Assembly: GCF_020554845.1 (NCBI RefSeq)
Contig: NZ_JAJCIA010000034.1
Span: 1 to 43,636 of the forward strand
Reading direction: 5' to 3'
DNA from: Blautia faecis
Lineage (GTDB): Bacteria > Bacillota > Clostridia > Lachnospirales > Lachnospiraceae
Length of the DNA: 43,636 nt
The first letter of the stretch is position 1, and each line of letters opens with the position of its first letter. Positions 43,149-43,636 of the stretch are shown here, piece by piece. A model generated the notes under the pieces. The model was not told where the DNA came from. It did not search any database and was given only the letters and a program-made list of their open reading frames with translations. A program made the position numbers and the translations under genes.

Positions 43149-43384
43149 GTTTTTCTGGAGAGCAGTGAGGGAGGATAAGGCTGCTTTGTATCTGTGCGTT
43201 CCAGCAGATAATCTACACTTACATTATAGAAGTCTGCAATTTTGCATAAGACATCAGGAGGGATGATTCTTTCCCCTCGTTCATAACGTGAGTAGGTACG
43301 CTGGATCACATTGAGATAGTGAGCCATGTATTTCTGTGTCAGATCATGATCTTCCCGCAGCTCTCTGATTCTTTTGTACGTCAT
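43136..43384 (-). CDS. Small XRE-family helix-turn-helix regulator
   Basis: An 82-residue DNA-binding protein consisting almost only of a Cro/CI-type HTH domain (about 3-62): IRELREDHDLTQKYMAHYLN and RTYSRYERGERIIPPDVL contain the helix-turn-helix, followed by FYNVSVDYLLER. The rest is a short tail rich in Pro and Lys. Its target is unknown; the nearest candidates are its own promoter and the genes beyond the window end. The ribosome site is weak (AGAGAAATG). Convergent with the LspA-like gene. Confidence 0.9.
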   Translation of the reverse strand: MTYKRIRELREDHDLTQKYMAHYLNVIQRTYSRYERGERIIPPDVLCKIADFYNVSVDYLLERTDTKQPYPPSLLSRKTKDT

Positions 43385-43582
43385 ATTTCATTTCTCTGGT
43401 GTAAAAGTATAAATAGTATCAGCCGTCAGCCACAGGTGGATAACGGTTGATTTCATTATAGATTGCGGTTCCCTTGGAATAGTTAAAAAGACCAAAATGG
43501 ACTAAGAACAAATCTATGCCGGAATCCTAAAAGATACAAAAATATATTTTTTAAATTTTTCAAATTTTTTTGAAAATTAGTG
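43385..43582. other. AT-rich intergenic region upstream of the XRE gene
   Basis: Holds the presumed promoter of the - strand regulator (TATAAT read on - at about 43456-43461 and TATACT near 43410, neither with a good -35). Between 43550 and 43580 lies a palindrome TTTTCAAA-6 nt-TTTGAAAA, related to the TTTTCAAAAA block of the terminal repeat. No gene seen. Confidence 0.5.
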
Positions 43583-43636
43583 TGTCAAGCGTTTTTGAAA
43601 ATGTCCTAAAATAATTGAAGTATTAGCCCCGGCTTT
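43583..43636 (-). repeat. Terminal inverted repeat, right copy
   Basis: Reverse complement of bases 1-54, with no mismatch. Beyond it, inward, the repeat continues as one degenerate 25-bp unit. Confidence 0.9.

Overview
The window reads as chromosomal DNA from a spore-forming Firmicute of the Lachnospiraceae type (a Blautia/Ruminococcus-like gut anaerobe is my best guess, from gene content and order only). Reasons: gpr and spoIIP side by side, the lepA-hemW neighbourhood, strong GGAGG ribosome sites, no oxygen-dependent enzymes, and a Gram-positive cell-wall gene set (choline-binding-like repeats, L,D-transpeptidase, GH25 lysozyme, LCP ligase, c-di-AMP cyclase). There are no rRNA or tRNA genes, no CRISPR array, no prophage and no intact transposase. 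Almost everything is on the + strand; only a D,D-carboxypeptidase (30005-31258) and a small XRE regulator (43136-43384) are on the - strand.

Layout. 1-260: a terminal repeat and a 25-bp tandem array. 260-2707: sporulation/germination pair gpr-spoIIP. 2855-6389: lepA, a small anchored protein of unknown function, hemW. 6549-13719: uvrA (with a LexA-type SOS box), an mreB/mbl homologue, recD2 and a comF-type gene that overlaps recD2 by 104 bp. 13812-17566: two unrecognised membrane proteins followed by cdaA-cdaR (cyclic di-AMP synthesis). 17644-22364: an orphan HPr, a secreted L,D-transpeptidase and a secreted GH25 muramidase, both carrying cell-wall-binding repeats. 22545-38488: a surface polysaccharide locus (rfbC, Wzm/Wzt-type ABC exporter, methyltransferase, kinase-like protein, two large double-GT2 glycosyltransferases, two single GT2 enzymes, a polyprenyl-phosphate sugar transferase and an LCP ligase), interrupted by the reversed D,D-carboxypeptidase. 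38705-43384: an HtrA-type protease, a divergent ClpX, a zinc-ribbon protein, a divergent LspA-like protein and the XRE regulator.

How it fits together. The polysaccharide locus looks like an ABC-exported, rhamnose-containing wall glycan. The ATPase carries an extra C-terminal Wzt-type carbohydrate-binding domain and is followed at once by a methyltransferase and a translationally coupled kinase-like protein. In Gram-negative O8/O9a antigens those two activities sit in one protein (WbdD), which caps the chain end so that the Wzt C-terminal domain can recognise it. I propose that this window carries a split Gram-positive counterpart; this is the most interesting hypothesis here.

Scattered through the intergenic spaces are three related copies (165, 77 and 75 bp) of a MITE-like inverted-repeat element, one of which starts inside the gpr stop codon. 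The two ends of the window are a perfect 54-bp inverted repeat, which most simply means that the contig stops at a genomic repeat, though an invertible segment cannot be excluded from this sequence alone.
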